Positions 5,834 through 7,639 of a stretch of DNA of 7,639 nucleotides are shown here, one piece after another. Made by a program: the position numbers and the translations under genes. The stretch spans positions 1 through 7,639 of the forward strand of contig JANLHA010000329.1 in assembly GCA_024653845.1 (NCBI GenBank), written 5' to 3'. The notes below the pieces were generated by a model that saw nothing but the letters and a program-made list of their open reading frames with translations, was not told the DNA's origin and made no database searches. The DNA comes from Candidatus Omnitrophota bacterium. Lineage in GTDB: Bacteria; Omnitrophota; Gorgyraeia; Zapsychrales; JANLHA01. How positions within the stretch are numbered: the stretch's first letter is position 1; every line of letters begins with the position of its first letter.

Positions 5834-6411
5834 ACGATTCTAAAATTTTTATTCATCCTTCGAGTTTTGTCGATGAGGGCGCTCAAATTGGAGATGGAAC
5901 CAAAATTTGGCATTTTTGTCACATCTTCCCGAACGCCCAAATTGGTCAGAATTGTAAAATTGGCCAGAATGTTGTCGTGCATTCGACTGTTAAAATTGGG
6001 AACAATGCCAAAATTCAAAACAACGTTTCCCTGTACGACGGTGTGATTTTAGAAGATGATGTTTTTTGTGGACCATCGTGTGTTTTTACAAACATTTTTA
6101 ATCCTCGCTCGGCGGTCTCGCGAAATTCTGCAGAGTTTTATCGTAAAACCCTCGTTCAGAAGGGAGCCACCATTGGCGCCAATGCCACGATTGTGTGTGG
6201 AGTCATAATCGGACGATATGCTTTTATTGGCGCAGGAACTGTTGTCACTAAAGACGTGGGGGATTATGAACTCATTTATGGAGTTCCGGGTAAGCGTGGC
6301 GGATGGATGTGTGAATGTGGGGAGAAACTTGAATTTCTTCGTAACCGCGCAGTATGCAAAGATTGTCGACGAGAATACAGGAAAGACAAAAAAGGTGTCC
6401 AAAAAATATGA
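5830..6411 (+). CDS. Left-handed beta-helix N-acetyltransferase (WlbB/WbpD-like) with cysteine-rich tail
   Basis: This is predicted to acetylate the 3-amino group of a UDP-2-acetamido-3-amino sugar using acetyl-CoA. The 193-residue protein begins with [20 protein letters not shown] (8-27) and carries repeated hexapeptide turns of a trimeric left-handed beta-helix, such as [18 protein letters not shown] and [23 protein letters not shown] (78-94) and [28 protein letters not shown] (112-139) follow. The match to WbpD/WlbB is close along this length, including the [10 protein letters not shown] end (151-160). After that comes a tail with Cys161, Cys163, Cys176 and Cys179 (CxC ... CxxC), which looks like a small zinc ribbon. 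WbpD as I recall it lacks this tail. ATG overlaps the previous stop (ATGA), and AAGGAA (5816-5821) lies eight bases upstream, so the start is secure. Confidence 0.9.
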   Translation: MNDSKIFIHPSSFVDEGAQIGDGTKIWHFCHIFPNAQIGQNCKIGQNVVVHSTVKIGNNAKIQNNVSLYDGVILEDDVFCGPSCVFTNIFNPRSAVSRNSAEFYRKTLVQKGATIGANATIVCGVIIGRYAFIGAGTVVTKDVGDYELIYGVPGKRGGWMCECGEKLEFLRNRAVCKDCRREYRKDKKGVQKI

Positions 6412-7505
6412 AATTAGAATTCATTGATCTCAAACGTCAGTACGAAACTTATAAAAATGAAATTGATGCCCGCATGCAGAAAGTCATTTCGAATTCTGCA
6501 TTCATCATGGGGCCAGAAATCAAAGAGCTTGAAGAGGCCCTGGGCAAATTTGTGGGGACGAAGCATGCGATCAGTTGTGCCTCGGGAACGGATGCGCTTT
6601 TTCTGGTTCTGTTAGCTTATGGAGTGGGGGAAGGCGATGAAATCATCACCACACCTTTTACGTTTATTGCCACCAGCGAAGTGATTGCCCTTTTGAAAGC
6701 TAAACCTGTATTTGTGGATATTGATCCTCAGACTTACAATATCGATCCTACAAAAATTGAGAAAGCCATCACGCCGCGGACCAAGGGCATCATCGCCGTT
6801 AATCTTTTTGGGCAATGCGCTGACTATGATCAAATCAATGCGGTCGCGAAAAAACATGGGCTATTTGTGATTGAAGATGCTGCCCAAAGTTTTGGCTCGG
6901 AATATCAAGGGAGAAGGTCTTGTTCTCTTTCCGACGTGGGATGCACGTCTTTTTTCCCGGCTAAACCGTTAGGGTGTTTTGGCGATGGCGGAATGATTTT
7001 TCTCAATGATGACAGTAAGGCCGACGTGATCCGTTCTTTGCGTGTTCATGGAATGGGCAAAGATAAGTATGACAACGTGCGAATTGGGATGAATGGACGA
7101 ATGGATACCTTGCAGGCCGCGGTGGTGCTAGCTAAGTTTGCTCATTATCCTCAGGAAATCAAAGATCGGCAGAGCAAGGCGCAATATTATACGCAAGGAC
7201 TTTCCAAGGCGGTGAAAACGCCGCATCTTAAAGATGGCTATACATCCGTTTGGGCCCAGTACTCGGTTTGTTCTCCTCGACGGGATGATCTGCAGAAGTT
7301 TTTGAAAGATGCGGCAATCCCGACGGCGATCCATTATCCTATGCCGCTTCACTTGCAAAAGGCGTTTGCACATTTGGGGTATAAGAAAGGGGATTTCCCT
7401 GTTTCTGAAAAACTTTCCCAAGAGATTCTGGCTCTTCCGATGCATCCTTTTTTGAAAAATGAAGAACAGGATTTTATCATTGGAAAAATCAAGGAATTTT
7501 CATGA
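6408..7505 (+). CDS. DegT/DnrJ/EryC1-family PLP-dependent sugar aminotransferase (WlbC/WbpE-like)
   Basis: It is predicted to transfer an amino group, probably from glutamate, to C3 of the 3-keto UDP-sugar made by the upstream oxidoreductase. The 365-residue protein shows the family hallmarks: [12 protein letters not shown] start, SGTDAL (59-64) binding the PLP phosphate, [11 protein letters not shown] (81-91), [10 protein letters not shown] (155-164) with Asp157 contacting the PLP ring nitrogen, and [15 protein letters not shown] (181-195) with Lys186 as the Schiff-base lysine. WbpE has Lys185 at this place as I recall. RVHGMG and [14 protein letters not shown] follow, and [14 protein letters not shown] lies near the C-terminus. 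I chose ATG 6408 because it overlaps the previous stop (ATGA) and begins with the conserved FIDLKRQ lead; the longer in-frame ATG at 6354 lies well inside the acetyltransferase gene. AGG at 6393-6395 is a weak ribosome site. Confidence 0.93.
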   Translation: MKLEFIDLKRQYETYKNEIDARMQKVISNSAFIMGPEIKELEEALGKFVGTKHAISCASGTDALFLVLLAYGVGEGDEIITTPFTFIATSEVIALLKAKPVFVDIDPQTYNIDPTKIEKAITPRTKGIIAVNLFGQCADYDQINAVAKKHGLFVIEDAAQSFGSEYQGRRSCSLSDVGCTSFFPAKPLGCFGDGGMIFLNDDSKADVIRSLRVHGMGKDKYDNVRIGMNGRMDTLQAAVVLAKFAHYPQEIKDRQSKAQYYTQGLSKAVKTPHLKDGYTSVWAQYSVCSPRRDDLQKFLKDAAIPTAIHYPMPLHLQKAFAHLGYKKGDFPVSEKLSQEILALPMHPFLKNEEQDFIIGKIKEFS

Positions 7506-7639
7506 AGCTCATTATTCAAATTCCATGCTTGAATGAGGCGCAAACGCTACCCAAAACGCTCAGTTGTCTTCCTCGTCGAATTGAAGGGATTGATAAGATT
7601 GAAGTTTTGGTTATTGATGATGGAAGCACTGATGGCACG
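7502..7639 (+). CDS. Family 2 (GT-A) glycosyltransferase, N-terminal fragment
   Basis: Only the first 46 codons are in the window. They encode [20 protein letters not shown] at the start and [12 protein letters not shown] at the end (35-46). This is the classic GT2 nucleotide-sugar binding fold: the first beta strand, the PCLNE loop and the DDGSTDGT loop that contacts the uridine nucleotide. Such enzymes build polysaccharides or glycolipids by transferring sugars from nucleotide donors. The ATG overlaps the aminotransferase stop (ATGA), and AAGGAA (7491-7496) lies five bases upstream, so it is the fourth gene of the sugar operon. It may use the modified sugar made by the preceding three enzymes or act on the same glycan. 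Subfamily and acceptor cannot be judged from the fragment. Confidence 0.9.
   Translation, partial: MKLIIQIPCLNEAQTLPKTLSCLPRRIEGIDKIEVLVIDDGSTDGT

Noticed and set aside
5941..5976. Imperfect 18-bp tandem repeat (ATTGGTCAGAAT / ATTGGCCAGAAT)
   Set aside because: It is explained by the coding repeat of the hexapeptide beta-helix ([12 protein letters not shown]), not by a separate DNA element.
6049..6402. 117-codon minus-strand open frame opposite the acetyltransferase
   Set aside because: It is entirely antisense to a clear left-handed beta-helix protein and shows no family motif.

Overview
The window is a densely packed, all-plus-strand bacterial chromosome segment. Base composition is moderate, in the mid-40s percent GC by eye. 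It holds no RNA gene, CRISPR array, transposase or phage gene. Most genes are recognisable housekeeping or cell-surface functions with intact signature motifs. The set ftsH - folP - cdaA - pdxJ - acpS - nnrD - queH followed by sugar-nucleotide genes, together with the style of the proteins, suggests a Gram-negative-type bacterium from an uncultured lineage. Omnitrophota or a related PVC-side phylum is my best guess. This is inference from gene order and protein flavour, not from a marker-gene comparison.

Layout, left block (1-4786): the C-terminal end of the membrane protease FtsH; dihydropteroate synthase (FolP, folate); the membrane diadenylate cyclase CdaA (c-di-AMP); a 32-codon membrane peptide resembling only the N-terminal anchor of the CdaA partner CdaR/YbbR; a 64-bp gap made of two inverted repeats; PdxJ (vitamin B6); AcpS (phosphopantetheine transfer to acyl carrier protein); NnrD (NAD(P)HX repair); and QueH (queuosine). 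Gaps are 6-12 bp or overlaps, apart from the repeat-bearing gap before pdxJ. The block therefore reads as one cofactor/housekeeping operon.

Right block (4787-7639): a 66-bp spacer with a plausible sigma-70-type promoter, then four genes joined by ATGA stop/start overlaps. They encode a Gfo/Idh/MocA sugar-nucleotide oxidoreductase (WlbA/WbpB type), a left-handed beta-helix N-acetyltransferase (WlbB/WbpD type) with a cysteine-rich tail, a DegT/DnrJ/EryC1 aminotransferase (WlbC/WbpE type), and the start of a family 2 glycosyltransferase that runs off the window. Together the first three can oxidise C3 of a UDP-GlcNAc-type sugar, aminate it and acetylate the amine. The product would be a 2,3-diacetamido sugar for a surface polysaccharide or glycan.

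The most unusual part is 2057-2219, where a CdaR reduced to its membrane anchor ends inside an inverted repeat. A second short palindrome there resembles a widely dispersed bacterial repeat and carries the only ribosome-binding-like sequence for pdxJ. No entirely new multi-gene system is visible.
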